DNA of 64,000 nucleotides from Pseudomonadota bacterium (GCA_018242205.1 JAFECJ010000015.1:1-64000); one strand, 5' to 3'; positions 49,725-61,681 are shown, numbered from the stretch's first letter. Notes: a model not told the origin generated them from the sequence alone. A program made the numbers and translations.

Positions 49725-50651
49725 CTAATCGAAGAAGCCGGGGCCGGCGACCTTCTTCAAGGCACGGCCGGCGTCGTCGCCAATCCTGACCGCATCGCGG
49801 ACATGGCCCTTGCCGGTGATGTCGTGCGCGCCGTTGCCATCCGGCCGTGCGATCAGGCCGCGGAAGTGCAGCGTGTCGCCGGACAAGGTGGCATGGCCGG
49901 CGAGCGGCGTCTTGCACGAACCGTCGAGCGCGGCGAGGAAAGCGCGCTCGCAAGCGACCGCGATAAAGGTCGCGGTGTGATTGATGCGCGCCACCATCTG
50001 CCGCGTGCGGTTGTCGTCGCCGCGCGTCTCGATGCCGATGGCGCCTTGCGCCACCGCCGGCAGAAATTCTTCCACCGACATCACATGCGTCGCATGGCGC
50101 GACAGGCCGAGGCGCTTCAGGCCGGCCATTGCCAACAAAGTCGCATCGACCTCGCCGCTCTCCAGTTTGCGCAGGCGCGTTTCGACATTGCCGCGCAGCG
50201 GCGTCACTTTGAGATCGGGCCGCGCCGCCTTGACGATGGCCTGCCGGCGCAGTGACGCGGTGCCGAGATGCGCGCCCTGCGGCAGATCGGCGAGCGTCTT
50301 GGCTTTCAGGCTGATGAAGGCATCGCGCGGGTCCTCGCGCTCGAGACAGGCGGCAAGCAGCAACCCCGGTTGCGACACGGTCGGCATGTCCTTGGCTGAA
50401 TGCACGGCGAGATCGATGCGCTCGCTCAGCAGCGCCTCTTCGATCTCCTTGGTGAACAGCCCCTTGCCGCCGACTTCGGACAAAGGCCGATCCTGGATGG
50501 CGTCTCCCGTGGTCCTGATGACGACGGTCTCGAACGCCGCCTCATCTGCGCCATGGGCCTGCGCCAGCAGCGAGCGCACGGTATGGGCCTGGACGAGCGC
50601 CAGCGGTGAGCCGCGCGTGCCGATGCGGAGAAGGGGAGCCGATTGCGCCAT
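49725..50651 (-). CDS. hemC: Hydroxymethylbilane synthase (porphobilinogen deaminase)
   Basis: Polymerises four porphobilinogen molecules in tetrapyrrole synthesis. 308 residues. The dipyrromethane cofactor is attached to Cys246 in DGSCKTPLAGHA. The catalytic aspartate lies in VHSAKDMPT (Asp88), and TRGSPLALVQ opens the fold. ATG 50651 begins MAQSAPLLRIGTRGS. First gene of the leftward haem operon, divergent from tsaD with a 65-bp shared promoter region. Confidence 0.97.
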   Translation of the reverse strand: MAQSAPLLRIGTRGSPLALVQAHTVRSLLAQAHGADEAAFETVVIRTTGDAIQDRPLSEVGGKGLFTKEIEEALLSERIDLAVHSAKDMPTVSQPGLLLAACLEREDPRDAFISLKAKTLADLPQGAHLGTASLRRQAIVKAARPDLKVTPLRGNVETRLRKLESGEVDATLLAMAGLKRLGLSRHATHVMSVEEFLPAVAQGAIGIETRGDDNRTRQMVARINHTATFIAVACERAFLAALDGSCKTPLAGHATLSGDTLHFRGLIARPDGNGAHDITGKGHVRDAVRIGDDAGRALKKVAGPGFFD

Positions 50652-50716
50652 AGTTCCTCGCGGTGTTAGGGCTCTTGTAGTTCAGCGCGCCCTGAAAAGG
50701 AAAGGCTGCTTCTGGG

Positions 50717-51790
50717 ATGCTCGTCCTCGGTATCGAGACGACCTGTGACGAAACCGCCGCCGCCGTAGTCGAGCGCCTGCCCGACGGCGGCGGGCGGATC
50801 CTGTCCAATGTCGTGCTCAGTCAGATCGAGCAGCACGCGGCCTTCGGCGGCGTGGTGCCGGAGATCGCGGCGCGCGCCCATGTCGAGGCGCTCGATCTGA
50901 TTATCGACCAGGCCATGCGCGAGGCCGGTAAGAGCTATGACGATCTCGACGGCATCGCCGCCGCCGCCGGACCCGGCCTGATTGGCGGCGTCATCGTCGG
51001 GCTCACTACCGCCAAGGCGATCGCGCTGGTCACGAACAAGCCGCTGATCGCCATCAACCACCTCGAAGCGCATGCGCTGACCGCGCGGCTGACCGACAAC
51101 ACGCCGTTCCCCTATCTCCTGTTCCTCGCCTCCGGTGGCCACACCCAGATCGTCGCCGTGCTCGGCGTCGGCAATTATGTGCGGCTCGGCACGACGCAGG
51201 ACGACGCCATTGGAGAAGCCTTCGACAAGACTGCGAAGCTCATGGGCATCGGCTATCCCGGCGGCCCGGAAGTCGAACGGCAGGCGACGCGCGGCGACAA
51301 GGATCGCTTCGCGCTGCCGCGACCGATGCAGCATCGCAAGGACTGCGACTTCTCCTTCTCCGGCCTGAAGACCGCGCTGCGGCTCGAAGCCGAACGTATC
51401 GCGCCGCTGTCGCCGCAGGACGTCGCCGACATGTGCGCCTCGTTCCAGCAGGCCGTGGTCGAGGTCGTGCACGACCGGCTGCGCTCCGGGCTCCGGCTGT
51501 TCCGGACGCGCTTTGGCGAACCCAACGCGCTGGTCGCCGCCGGCGGCGTCGCCGCCAACCAAGCGATCCGCGGCGCGCTCAACCGTGTCGCCATGGAGAC
51601 GGGCACGCCTTTGGTCGCGCCGCCGCTCAAGCTCTGCACCGATAACGGCGCCATGATCGCCTGGGCCGGCATCGAACGGCTGGCGCTTGGCCTCATCGAT
51701 ACGATGGACATGGCGCCGCGCGCCCGCTGGCCACTCGACGCTTCGGCCGCCGCCGAAGGTGCACGCAAGCGCACGGCGGCGTATAAGTGA
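50717..51790 (+). CDS. tsaD: tRNA threonylcarbamoyladenosine synthase component TsaD
   Basis: Transfers the threonylcarbamoyl group to A37 of ANN-decoding tRNAs, together with TsaB and TsaE. 357 residues of the Kae1/TsaD ASKHA fold. The metal-binding histidines are in INHLEAH (His115 and His119), and [12 protein letters not shown] (8-19) opens the nucleotide-binding fold. ATG 50717 has no upstream conserved codons. It is divergent from hemC, an arrangement conserved in many alphaproteobacteria, and is followed by gpsA. Confidence 0.96.
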   Translation: MLVLGIETTCDETAAAVVERLPDGGGRILSNVVLSQIEQHAAFGGVVPEIAARAHVEALDLIIDQAMREAGKSYDDLDGIAAAAGPGLIGGVIVGLTTAKAIALVTNKPLIAINHLEAHALTARLTDNTPFPYLLFLASGGHTQIVAVLGVGNYVRLGTTQDDAIGEAFDKTAKLMGIGYPGGPEVERQATRGDKDRFALPRPMQHRKDCDFSFSGLKTALRLEAERIAPLSPQDVADMCASFQQAVVEVVHDRLRSGLRLFRTRFGEPNALVAAGGVAANQAIRGALNRVAMETGTPLVAPPLKLCTDNGAMIAWAGIERLALGLIDTMDMAPRARWPLDASAAAEGARKRTAAYK

Positions 51791-51823
51791 ATTTGGAATG
51801 ACATCGCGTTGCGACACCGCTCA

Positions 51824-51866
51824 CACCCCCCTCCCCAACCCTCCCCCACAAGGGGCGAGGGAGTAG
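51824..51866. repeat. Partial family-A repeat between tsaD and gpsA
   Basis: CACCCCCCTCCCCAACCCTC then CCACAAGGGGCGAGGGAG. It shares the CCCTCCCC / CACAAGGGG / GAGGGAG theme with the repeats at 98-166 and 27606-27740. It ends eight bases before the gpsA ATG and so occupies most of its leader, including the likely ribosome-binding region. Confidence 0.6.
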
Positions 51867-51874
51867 GAAGAAAC

Positions 51875-52849
51875 ATGACCATCCAACGCATCGCGGTGCT
51901 GGGAGGCGGCGCTTGGGGAACGGCGCTGGCGCAGACGGCCGCGCGCGCCGGCCGCGACGTGACGTTGTGGGAGTTCGATGCCGGCCACGCCGAGCATCTG
52001 GCCACCGCGCGCGAGAGCCGCTTTCTGCCGGGGGTTAAGCTCGAAGCTTCGATCAAAGTGACGCGCGCACTCGGCGAAGCGGCACAGGCCGACGCCGTGC
52101 TGCTGGTGGTGCCAGCGCAGGCGCTGCGCTCGGTGGTCGCGGCGCTGGCGCAGACCATGCGCGCCGGCACGCCGCTCATCGCCTGCGCCAAGGGCATCGA
52201 GCACGGCACGCACAAATTCATGACCGAGATCATCGCCGAGCACGCGCCCAACGCCGTGCCGGCGATTTTGTCGGGACCGAGTTTCGCCATCGATGTCGCG
52301 CGCGGCTTGCCAACCGCGGTGACCATCGCCGCCGCCGACACCGGCATTGCCGAAGGGCTGGCGCACGCTTTGAACTCCGGCAGCTTCCGGCCCTATCACA
52401 CCACCGACATTCGCGGCGTCGAGGTCGGCGGCGCGGTCAAGAATGTACTGGCGATCGCCTCGGGCATCGTCACCGGGCGCGGGCTGGGCGCCAGCGCTTC
52501 CGCAGCGCTGACGACGCGTGGCTTCGCCGAGATGATGCGCTTCGGCCGTGCCCTGGGTGCGAAACCGGAAACGCTCACCGGCCTGTCCGGCCTCGGCGAT
52601 CTCATCCTCACCTGCTCGTCGCCGCAGTCGCGCAACTTTTCCTACGGCGTCGCGCTCGGCAAGAACGAGACGCCGAGCGGCAAGCTCGCCGAGGGCGCCT
52701 TCACCGCGCCGGTGCTGCTCGAAATGGCGCGCGACACCAACGTCGACATGCCGATTTCAGCCGCCGTCGCCGCGGTGATCGCGAAGACACTCAGCGTCGA
52801 CGCAGCGATCGCGGCGCTGTTGTCGCGGCCGATCAAGGCGGAGGAATAA
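51875..52849 (+). CDS. gpsA: Glycerol-3-phosphate dehydrogenase (NAD(P)+)
   Basis: Reduces dihydroxyacetone phosphate to glycerol-3-phosphate, the backbone of membrane phospholipids. 324 residues. The N-terminal NAD loop [12 protein letters not shown] (about 7-18) and the catalytic lysine in [15 protein letters not shown] (about Lys190) are present. ATG 51875 begins [15 protein letters not shown]; upstream in-frame codons come from the repeat. Part of a tsaD-gpsA-EVE run on the plus strand. Confidence 0.96.
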   Translation: MTIQRIAVLGGGAWGTALAQTAARAGRDVTLWEFDAGHAEHLATARESRFLPGVKLEASIKVTRALGEAAQADAVLLVVPAQALRSVVAALAQTMRAGTPLIACAKGIEHGTHKFMTEIIAEHAPNAVPAILSGPSFAIDVARGLPTAVTIAAADTGIAEGLAHALNSGSFRPYHTTDIRGVEVGGAVKNVLAIASGIVTGRGLGASASAALTTRGFAEMMRFGRALGAKPETLTGLSGLGDLILTCSSPQSRNFSYGVALGKNETPSGKLAEGAFTAPVLLEMARDTNVDMPISAAVAAVIAKTLSVDAAIAALLSRPIKAEE

Positions 52850-52855
52850 ACAGCA

Positions 52856-53272
52856 ATGGCCTACTGGCTTCTGAAATCCGAGCCCGATGCCTGGTCGTGG
52901 GACCAGATGGTGAAAGCCGGCGCCAAGGGCACCGCCTGGACCGGCATCCGCAATCACACCGCCAAGCTCAACATGAAGAAAATGAAGAAGGGCGATCGCG
53001 GCTTCTTCTATCACTCCAATGTCGGCAAGGAGATCGTCGGCATCGTCGAGGTCATCAAGGAAGCCTATGCCGATCCGACGGCGGAGACCGGCAGCCCTTG
53101 GGTCTGCGTCGACGTCAAAGCCGTCATAGCGCTGAAGACGCCGGTAACCCTTGCCGCCATCAAGGCCGAGCCGAAGCTGTCCGAGATCCAGTTGCTCAAG
53201 CAGTCGCGCCTGTCGCTGCCGGCGATTACCGAAGCCGAGTGGAAGCTGCTCTGCAAGATGGGCGGCCGCTGA
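52856..53272 (+). CDS. EVE-domain protein
   Basis: 138 residues forming a single EVE (PUA-like) domain: MAYWLLKSEPDAWSWDQM at the start, GFFYHSNVGKEIVGIVEV in the middle and EWKLLCKMGG at the end. The family probably recognises modified bases in RNA or DNA, but the target here is unknown. It lies 6 bp after gpsA and is probably co-transcribed. The long 198-bp gap to acs holds the acs promoter. Confidence 0.93.
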   Translation: MAYWLLKSEPDAWSWDQMVKAGAKGTAWTGIRNHTAKLNMKKMKKGDRGFFYHSNVGKEIVGIVEVIKEAYADPTAETGSPWVCVDVKAVIALKTPVTLAAIKAEPKLSEIQLLKQSRLSLPAITEAEWKLLCKMGGR

Positions 53273-53469
53273 CCACGCCCGCGCCCGGGGCGCCGGTATC
53301 GGCCCCAAACCACCCCCGGCATTGATATTTCCCAAGCGCGGCCCACGACGAAAGTCGCACTGTCGGCGCTTGTGAGCGCTTGGGCCGGCGGCGCATAATG
53401 GCCCATGGAACCATAAGGGCGCCCGGATCAAACGGGCGCCGGGTAAGGGCGACACCGGGAGGGAGTGCG

Positions 53470-55428
53470 ATGTCCGACGACAAGATTTATGACGTGCCGG
53501 CCGACTGGAAGGCCAAGGCCTATGTCGACGACGCCAAGTACAAGGAAATGTACGCGCGCTCGATCAGTGACCCGAACGGCTTCTGGGGCGAGCAGGCCGC
53601 GCGACTTGATTGGATCAAGAAGCCGACCAAGGTCAAGAACACGACCTACGATCCGCATAACGTCTCGATCAAGTGGTTCGAGGACGGCACGCTGAATGCC
53701 TGCTTCAACTGCGTCGATCGTCATCTCGCCAAGCGCGGCAACCAGACCGCGCTGATCTGGGAAGGTGACGATCCGAAGGACGACAAGACGATCACCTACA
53801 AGCAACTGCACGAGCAGGTGCAGGTCTTCGCCAACGTGCTGAAGGCGCGCGGCGTCAAGAAGGGCGACCGCGTCACCATCTATATGCCGATGATCGCCGA
53901 GGCGGTGGTCTCGATCCTCGCCTGCGCGCGCATCGGCGCCGTGCATTCAGTGATCTTCGGCGGCTTCTCACCGGACTCGATCGCCGGCCGCCTCGAGGAC
54001 TGCAAATCGACCGTCGTCGTCACCGCCGACGAAGGCCTGCGCGGCGGCCGCAAGGTGCCGCTCAAGGCCAATGTCGACGCCGCCTGCGACAAGGTTTCCG
54101 GCGTCGCCACCGTCATCGTGATCAAGCGCACCGGCGCCGCCGTCAACATGAAGGCCGGCCGCGATTTCTATTACGACGACCTTGCCAAGAGCGTGCCGGC
54201 GGAATGCCCGTGCGAGCCGATGAATGCCGAGGACCCGCTGTTCATCCTCTACACCTCGGGCTCGACCGGTAAGCCGAAGGGCGTGCTGCACACCACCGGC
54301 GGCTATCTGCTCTATGCGTCGATGACGCATCAATACGTCTTCGACTATCACGACGGCGACGTCTACTGGTGCACTGCGGATGTCGGCTGGGTGACCGGTC
54401 ACAGCTACATCATTTATGGACCGCTCTCGAACGGTGCCATTTCGCTGGTGTTCGAGGGCGTGCCGAACTATCCGACGACATCGCGCTTCTGGGAAGTCTG
54501 CGACAAGCATCAGGTCAACATCATCTACACAGCGCCGACCGCGATCCGCGCGCTGATGCAGGGCGGCGAAGGCCCGGTGAAGAAGACGTCGCGCAAGTCG
54601 CTGCGCCTGCTCGGTTCGGTCGGTGAACCTATCAATCCCGAAGCGTGGGAATGGTACTATCACATCGTCGGCGACGATCGCTGCCCGATCGTCGACACCT
54701 GGTGGCAGACCGAAACCGGCGGCATCCTGATCACGCCGCTGCCCGGCGCCACCAAGCTCAAGCCGGGCTCGGCGACGCGGCCGTTCTTCGGCGTCGTGCC
54801 AGAGATCGTCGATGCCGAAGGCAAGGTGCTGGAAGGCGCCACCACCGGCAATCTGTGCATCGCCGATTCATGGCCGGGCCAGATGCGCACGGTGTACGGC
54901 GACCACCAGCGCTTCATCGACACCTACTTCAAGACCTATCCGGGCAAGTACTTCACCGGCGACGGCTGCCGCCGCGATGAGGACGGCTATTACTGGATCA
55001 CCGGCCGCGTCGACGACGTCATCAATGTATCGGGCCATCGCATGGGCACCGCCGAAGTCGAAAGCGCGCTGGTCGCGCATGCCAAGGTGTCGGAAGCCGC
55101 CGTCGTCGGCTATCCGCACGACATCAAGGGTCAGGGCATCTACGCCTATGTCACTTTGATGGCCGGCGAGAAGCCCAGCGAAGAACTACGCAAGGAACTG
55201 GTGCAGTGGGTGCGCAAGGAGATCGGCCCGTTCGCGGCGCCCGACCTGATCCAGTTCTCGCCCGGCCTGCCGAAGACGCGTTCGGGCAAGATCATGCGCC
55301 GCATTTTGCGCAAGATCGCCGAGGACGAGTTCGGCAATCTCGGCGACACCACGACCCTCGCTGACCCGGCCGTGGTCGACGACCTGATCAGCAACCGGCA
55401 GAACAAGAAGGCGGACGCGAAGGTCTAA
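53470..55428 (+). CDS. acs: Acetyl-CoA synthetase
   Basis: Activates acetate to acetyl-CoA via acetyl-AMP. 652 residues, the standard length. The phosphate-binding loop [11 protein letters not shown] (about 260-270), WWQTETGG (about 412-419) and the C-terminal [10 protein letters not shown] (about 598-607, whose lysine is the acetylation site controlling the enzyme in other bacteria) are present. ATG 53470 begins [13 protein letters not shown], with GGGAGG 8 bases upstream. Preceded by a long non-coding gap with its own promoter and followed by a terminator; a single-gene unit. Fits the ethylmalonyl-CoA route seen at 11.8 kb. Confidence 0.97.
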   Translation: MSDDKIYDVPADWKAKAYVDDAKYKEMYARSISDPNGFWGEQAARLDWIKKPTKVKNTTYDPHNVSIKWFEDGTLNACFNCVDRHLAKRGNQTALIWEGDDPKDDKTITYKQLHEQVQVFANVLKARGVKKGDRVTIYMPMIAEAVVSILACARIGAVHSVIFGGFSPDSIAGRLEDCKSTVVVTADEGLRGGRKVPLKANVDAACDKVSGVATVIVIKRTGAAVNMKAGRDFYYDDLAKSVPAECPCEPMNAEDPLFILYTSGSTGKPKGVLHTTGGYLLYASMTHQYVFDYHDGDVYWCTADVGWVTGHSYIIYGPLSNGAISLVFEGVPNYPTTSRFWEVCDKHQVNIIYTAPTAIRALMQGGEGPVKKTSRKSLRLLGSVGEPINPEAWEWYYHIVGDDRCPIVDTWWQTETGGILITPLPGATKLKPGSATRPFFGVVPEIVDAEGKVLEGATTGNLCIADSWPGQMRTVYGDHQRFIDTYFKTYPGKYFTGDGCRRDEDGYYWITGRVDDVINVSGHRMGTAEVESALVAHAKVSEAAVVGYPHDIKGQGIYAYVTLMAGEKPSEELRKELVQWVRKEIGPFAAPDLIQFSPGLPKTRSGKIMRRILRKIAEDEFGNLGDTTTLADPAVVDDLISNRQNKKADAKV

Positions 55429-55456
55429 GCGCCTGACACCAGCCCGAACTTCAGCC

Positions 55457-55493
55457 AAAAAGCCCTTTCTTGCTTCGCGAGAAGGGGCTTTTT
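55457..55493 (+). terminator. Terminator of acs
   Basis: AAAAAGCCCTTTCT and AGAAGGGGCTTTTT form a stem with one G-T wobble around a CGC-centred loop, ending in five T. It lies 28 bp past the acs stop. Confidence 0.9.
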
Positions 55494-55609
55494 CATGCCT
55501 GTCTCAAAGCGGGAAGTTCCATCGCCGCCGTTTACGTTACCGCGAGCTTTCCGCTGACCGGTATCCGCGCCGCCTTATGATCCGCCGGTTAATTGCGGGC
55601 GGCCGAGGC

Positions 55610-56149
55610 ATGACTCAAGTACTCATCAAGCGAACTGTCCTGTTCGTCACATTCGTGCTGTGTTGGGCGGTGTTTGCCGCGGTGATCGCGCACGGCGCGC
55701 CGGCGGACGCGACCGAACGCAGTGTCGTGCCGTTTTCGGGCTTCGCACCCGGCACCATCGTCGTGAAAACGAATGAACGGCGTCTCTATTTCGTGCTCGA
55801 CGATTATCGCGCGCTGCGTTTCCCGGTCGGCGTCGGCCGCGAGGGCAAGACCTGGACCGGCAAGGCGCGCATCGAGGGCAAATACGTGAAGCCCGCCTGG
55901 TCGCCGCCGGAGGAAATCCGCCGCGAGCATCCGAACCTGCCGGAGGTCATTCCCGGCGGCGCGAAGCGTAATCCGATGGGCGATGCGGCGTTGACAATGC
56001 GCGGCGGCGAGTATGCGATCCACGGCACCAACAATCCGCGCTCGATCGGCGGCTTCGTCTCCTATGGCTGCATCCGCATGTACAACCGCGACATCCGCGA
56101 ACTCTATTCGATGGTCGCCGTCGGCACGCCGGTCATCGTCGAGCAATGA
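55610..56149 (+). CDS. L,D-transpeptidase (first of a tandem pair)
   Basis: 179 residues: a signal peptide (about 1-30, cleavage after HGAPA) and a YkuD-type catalytic domain with His138 and the catalytic Cys154 in IHGTNNPRSIGGFVSYGCIR. Such enzymes link peptidoglycan stem peptides or attach proteins to the wall in the periplasm. The start could be ATG 55577 instead; 55610 gives a conventional signal peptide, although neither has a convincing ribosome-binding site. Its stop overlaps the start of a second, similar gene. Confidence 0.9.
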   Translation: MTQVLIKRTVLFVTFVLCWAVFAAVIAHGAPADATERSVVPFSGFAPGTIVVKTNERRLYFVLDDYRALRFPVGVGREGKTWTGKARIEGKYVKPAWSPPEEIRREHPNLPEVIPGGAKRNPMGDAALTMRGGEYAIHGTNNPRSIGGFVSYGCIRMYNRDIRELYSMVAVGTPVIVEQ

Positions 56150-56637
56150 AAGTTCTACGGCCGGTCGCCGCTGTCCTCCTCCTCATTGCTTCCCTGATCG
56201 CCACGTCGCCGGCCTTCGCGCGCGGCGACGTCGTCGCGTTTCGCAGCGGCTACCGCGCCGGCACCATCATCGTCGCCACCAGCCAGCGGCAGCTCTTCTA
56301 CGTCCTCGATCAGGAGCGGGCGATCCGCTACCCGGTCGGCGTCGGCCGCGCCGGCATGGCCTGGCACGGCGTAGCCTATGTCGCGGCCAAGCATATCCGC
56401 CCCGCCTGGGCGCGCATCCCCGGCCGTACGCCGACCTATCCCGGTGGTTCGCCGAATAATCCAATGGGCGCCGCGGCCATGGGCCTCGACCGCGGCAATT
56501 ACGCCATCCACGGCACCAACGATCCGTCCTCGATCGGCGGTTTCGTCTCGCATGGCTGCATCCGGATGTTCAATGAGGACATCATGGACTTGTACCGGCG
56601 TACGCCGATCGGCACTCAAGTCCACGTCTTGCGATAG
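56146..56637 (+). CDS. L,D-transpeptidase (second of a tandem pair)
   Basis: 163 residues with a signal peptide (1-26, cleavage after PAFA) and the same YkuD fold: His122 and catalytic Cys138 in IHGTNDPSSIGGFVSHGCIR. It closely parallels its neighbour (GTIIVATSQRQLFYVLDQERAIRYPVGVGR against GTIVVKTNERRLYFVLDDYRALRFPVGVGR, each about 30 residues), so the pair arose by duplication. The start overlaps the preceding stop in ATGA; the two are coupled. It ends 97 bp before rsmB. Confidence 0.92.
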   Translation: MKVLRPVAAVLLLIASLIATSPAFARGDVVAFRSGYRAGTIIVATSQRQLFYVLDQERAIRYPVGVGRAGMAWHGVAYVAAKHIRPAWARIPGRTPTYPGGSPNNPMGAAAMGLDRGNYAIHGTNDPSSIGGFVSHGCIRMFNEDIMDLYRRTPIGTQVHVLR

Positions 56638-56734
56638 ACTCGGCCCTACCCGGCGACCGCAAATCCTGTGGAGTCGTCGTTATTTGCCGCCACGCTCGCG
56701 CCCGTGACACAATTCGTGGCAATAAGGGATCGTC

Positions 56735-58078
56735 ATGGCGCGTCCACGAATCTCCCCACAACCCGAAGTCCCCGGCCTCGCCGCCCGGCGTATTGCTGCC
56801 GACATCGTCGACGGCGTGTTACGTCGCCACCTGGCGCTCGACGAACAACTGTCCGGCAAGGCAGCCCATTTCGGGCTGGCGACACTCGCCGAGCGCGACC
56901 GCGCGCTGACGCGGCGCCTCGTCGCCACCGTGCTGCGCCGGCTCGGAACCTTGCGCCATCTGGTCGGCGGCTTTCTCGACAAGGGCTTTCCGGCGGAAGC
57001 TCCGCGCATTGAAACCATCCTGCTGATCGGCGCCGCGCAGATTCTCTGGCTCGATGTACCGGACCATGCCGCGGTCGATCTCTCGGTGCGCCTGGCGCAG
57101 GCCGATCGCCGCGGCGCGCGCTACGCCGGGCTGGTGAACGCGGTGCTGCGTCGCGTCGCGCAAGCGCGTGGCGGCTTCGACGACTCCGATGCGTCACGCG
57201 ATACACCGGCCTGGCTCATGGCGCGCTGGCAGAAGAATTACGGGAGCGAAACCGCACGCGCGATCGCGCAGGCCAACGGCCACGAACCGGCGCTCGACAT
57301 CACCGTCAAGCAGGATGCCGCGTCATGGGCGGAACATCTGCACGGCAAAGTGCTGCCGACGGGCACGGTGCGCACCCTGGCTCATGGTGCGATCTCCCTG
57401 CTGCCCGGATTCCCCGAAGGCGCCTGGTGGGTGCAGGACGCCGCCGCCTCGATTCCGGCGCAGCTGTTCGGCGACATTGCCGGCAAAGAGGTTTGCGATC
57501 TGTGCGCCGCACCCGGCGGCAAGACGGCGCAACTCGCCAGTGCGGGCGGCAAAATCACGGCCGTCGATCGCTCGCCAGCGCGGATCGCGCGACTGAGGGA
57601 AAATTTCGCTCGTCTCAAGCTCGACGTCGAAACCGTCGCCGCCGACGCCTTGGATTGGCAAGCGGGCAAGCAGTTCGATGGCGTCCTGCTCGACGCGCCA
57701 TGCACAGCGACGGGAACCATCCGCCGCCATCCCGACGTGCCGTGGCTGAAATCCGAGAACGATCTCGGCGTGCTGACACCGCTGCAAAGCCGGCTACTCG
57801 ACCGCGCGGTGGAACTGACGCGGCCCGGCGGCACCTTGGTCTATTGCACCTGCTCGCTCGAGCCCGAAGAAGGCGAGGCGCAGATCGCAGCGCTCCTGGC
57901 GCGCGATCCGCGGGTCGCCCGCAAGCCGATAACCGCGGCCGAGGTGTTCGGCCATGCCGAGTTCGTCACCACAGCCGGCGACTTGCGCACCCTGCCGCAT
58001 TACCTGCCCGACGAAGACCCGCGCTGGAGTGGCCTCGACGGCTTTTTCGCCGCACGGTTGATCCGGAAAGACGCCTGA
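56735..58078 (+). CDS. rsmB: RsmB-family 16S rRNA m5C methyltransferase
   Basis: 447 residues: an N-terminal NusB-like RNA-binding domain (about 8-150) and a SAM-dependent methyltransferase domain with the SAM loop VCDLCAAPGGKTAQLAS (about 251-267), DAPCTATGTIRRHPD (motif IV with its cysteine) and VYCTCSLEPEEGE (motif VI with the catalytic cysteine). Likely methylates C967 of 16S rRNA. Start ATG 56735, with no strong ribosome-binding site visible. It is followed by the heparinase-like gene, as in other Hyphomicrobiales. Confidence 0.92.
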   Translation: MARPRISPQPEVPGLAARRIAADIVDGVLRRHLALDEQLSGKAAHFGLATLAERDRALTRRLVATVLRRLGTLRHLVGGFLDKGFPAEAPRIETILLIGAAQILWLDVPDHAAVDLSVRLAQADRRGARYAGLVNAVLRRVAQARGGFDDSDASRDTPAWLMARWQKNYGSETARAIAQANGHEPALDITVKQDAASWAEHLHGKVLPTGTVRTLAHGAISLLPGFPEGAWWVQDAAASIPAQLFGDIAGKEVCDLCAAPGGKTAQLASAGGKITAVDRSPARIARLRENFARLKLDVETVAADALDWQAGKQFDGVLLDAPCTATGTIRRHPDVPWLKSENDLGVLTPLQSRLLDRAVELTRPGGTLVYCTCSLEPEEGEAQIAALLARDPRVARKPITAAEVFGHAEFVTTAGDLRTLPHYLPDEDPRWSGLDGFFAARLIRKDA

Positions 58079-58192
58079 GCCGCCACGACTTATGCACCGC
58101 CGGGCCGGGTCGCCATCGCCTTATTGGCCCGCTGCGGACCCTTCCGCTATCCTACGGATTGCACGCGGGAATCGCCGCGCTGCCGGGGACGA

Positions 58193-59956
58193 ATGAGGAC
58201 AATGCGGATTTCGGTCGGCGAGCGAGCCAGACTGTCGTTGCTGGTCGGGAGTCGCGCCATGCGCAGCCTCGCCGGCGGCGTCGGCTCGCATCCGCTGACC
58301 CGCTGGCGCTACGGCTCGGCCAAGACCGACCGGCTGGTCATCGCGCCGCAGGACCTGCGCACCGCCGACGCAACCCGCGCCGCCGAGATCTACGCTGGCC
58401 GCTTTGCCTTCGCTGGCAAGGTCGTGATCTGCGACCGCCGCTCGCCATTCGAGATGACTCCACCCTCCGAAGAATGGGCGTCCGCTTTGCTCAGCTTCGT
58501 CTGGCTGCGCCATCTGCGCGCCGCCGACTCTGCCATCACCCGCGCCAACGCACGATCGCTCATCGACGAGTGGATCAACATCCAGGGCAGCTGGCATCCG
58601 CTTGCCTGGCAGCCGGAGGTGCTGTCGCGGCGAATCATCTGCTGGCTCTGCCATTCGCCCTTCATCCTGCAGGACGCCGATGCGCGCTTCTATCGGCGCT
58701 TCATTCGCAGCCTGCAGCGACAGGTGCGCTTCCTGCGCCATACGGTGAACGATTCACGCAACGGCCTGCCGCGGCTACAGGCGCTGATCGCCCTGACCTA
58801 CTCGGCTCTGTGTCTGAACGGCCTGTCCGGGCAGTTGCGCCCGATCGCACGCCGGCTGATTGACGAATTGCGCGCCCAGGTGCTGCCCGACGGCGGCCAC
58901 CTCAGCCGCAATCCAGGTACGCTGATCGAAATCGTCATCGACCTGTTGCCGCTGCGGCAATTGTTCTCCGCACGCAACCTGCAGCCGCCGCAGGCGATCA
59001 ATAACGCCATCGATCGCATGATGCCGATGCTGCGCTTCTTTCGGCACCCCGACGGCAATTTCGCGCAATTCAACGGCATGGGGCCGACGCCGGTCGATCT
59101 CCTGGCCACCGCGCTCGCCTATGACGACGCGCGCGGCGCGCCTTTGTCGAACGCCCCCTATTCCGGCTATCAGCGCATCGACGCCGATGCGACCGTGATC
59201 CTGATGGACACCGGCAAGCCGCCGCCGGTGGCGCTGTCGACCGAGGCGCATGCCGGCTGCCTGTCGTTCGAAATGTCGTTTCGGCAACATCGTATCGTCG
59301 TCAATTGCGGCTTGCCGGCGATGAACCGCGAGAACTGGCGGCAGGTCGCCCGCGCCACTGCGGCGCATTCAACCGTTACTTTTAACGACACGTCGTCCTG
59401 CCGCTTTCTCGAATCGAAATCGTTGCGCCGGCTGCTCGGCGGCACGCCGATCGTTTCCGGACCGCGCCAAGTTGGAATCGAGCGCCACGACAATGACGGC
59501 GTTACGACACTCACGGCATCGCATGACGGTTACGCCGCCGAGTTCGGCGCCGTCCATACGCGCACGCTCAAGGTCAGCGATGACGGCCGGAGTATCGATG
59601 GCGAGGATGTCTTCACGCCGTCGCACAAGAAATTCGATCTTAAGAAGGGCGACGAATACGCCATCCGCTTCCATCTGCATCCGTCGGTGAAGGCCAATCG
59701 TCTGTCGGAAGGTCGCGGCGTCATTCTGCTACTGCCGGACAAGGAGGTCTGGACCTTCGCCACGTTCGGCGAGCGGGTCGATGTCGAAGAGAGCGTCTAT
59801 CTGGCCGGCTCCGACGGCCCGCGTCGCGCGGTGCAGATCGTCATCTACGGCCACGCCCGGCAGGCGGCCAAGGTGCGCTGGAGTTTCCGCCACACGCCGC
59901 CGGCGACGCCCGGCGCGCGGATCGACCGCGCTGAAGAGCCGGAATTGCCGCTCTAG
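58193..59956 (+). CDS. Heparinase II/III-family protein
   Basis: 587 residues of the PL-type alpha/alpha-toroid plus beta-sandwich family: an N-terminal helix-rich part (about 1-300, including WLRHLRAADSAITRANARSL and VNDSRNGLPRLQAL) and a C-terminal heparinase II/III domain (GCLSFEMSFRQHRIVVNCG, ATAAHSTVTFNDTSSCRFL). The family degrades uronic-acid-containing polysaccharides, but this alphaproteobacterial branch lies between rsmB and purH and its substrate is unknown. No clear signal peptide is visible. Start could be 58193 or 58202; GGGGACGA favours 58193. Confidence 0.88.
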   Translation: MRTMRISVGERARLSLLVGSRAMRSLAGGVGSHPLTRWRYGSAKTDRLVIAPQDLRTADATRAAEIYAGRFAFAGKVVICDRRSPFEMTPPSEEWASALLSFVWLRHLRAADSAITRANARSLIDEWINIQGSWHPLAWQPEVLSRRIICWLCHSPFILQDADARFYRRFIRSLQRQVRFLRHTVNDSRNGLPRLQALIALTYSALCLNGLSGQLRPIARRLIDELRAQVLPDGGHLSRNPGTLIEIVIDLLPLRQLFSARNLQPPQAINNAIDRMMPMLRFFRHPDGNFAQFNGMGPTPVDLLATALAYDDARGAPLSNAPYSGYQRIDADATVILMDTGKPPPVALSTEAHAGCLSFEMSFRQHRIVVNCGLPAMNRENWRQVARATAAHSTVTFNDTSSCRFLESKSLRRLLGGTPIVSGPRQVGIERHDNDGVTTLTASHDGYAAEFGAVHTRTLKVSDDGRSIDGEDVFTPSHKKFDLKKGDEYAIRFHLHPSVKANRLSEGRGVILLLPDKEVWTFATFGERVDVEESVYLAGSDGPRRAVQIVIYGHARQAAKVRWSFRHTPPATPGARIDRAEEPELPL

Positions 59957-60080
59957 TGAGCCGCCTGGCCCTGTGAACAGGGGCTGGAATGCGGGAAATC
60001 CCGCATACCCTTCGGCCTGTTTCCTGTGCTAGCCACGGACCGTCATCCCTGAACAAACAGCCACCCCGAGCAGCCGACCC

Positions 60081-61673
<1,593 letters not shown>

Positions 61674-61681
61674 GACTGCTT

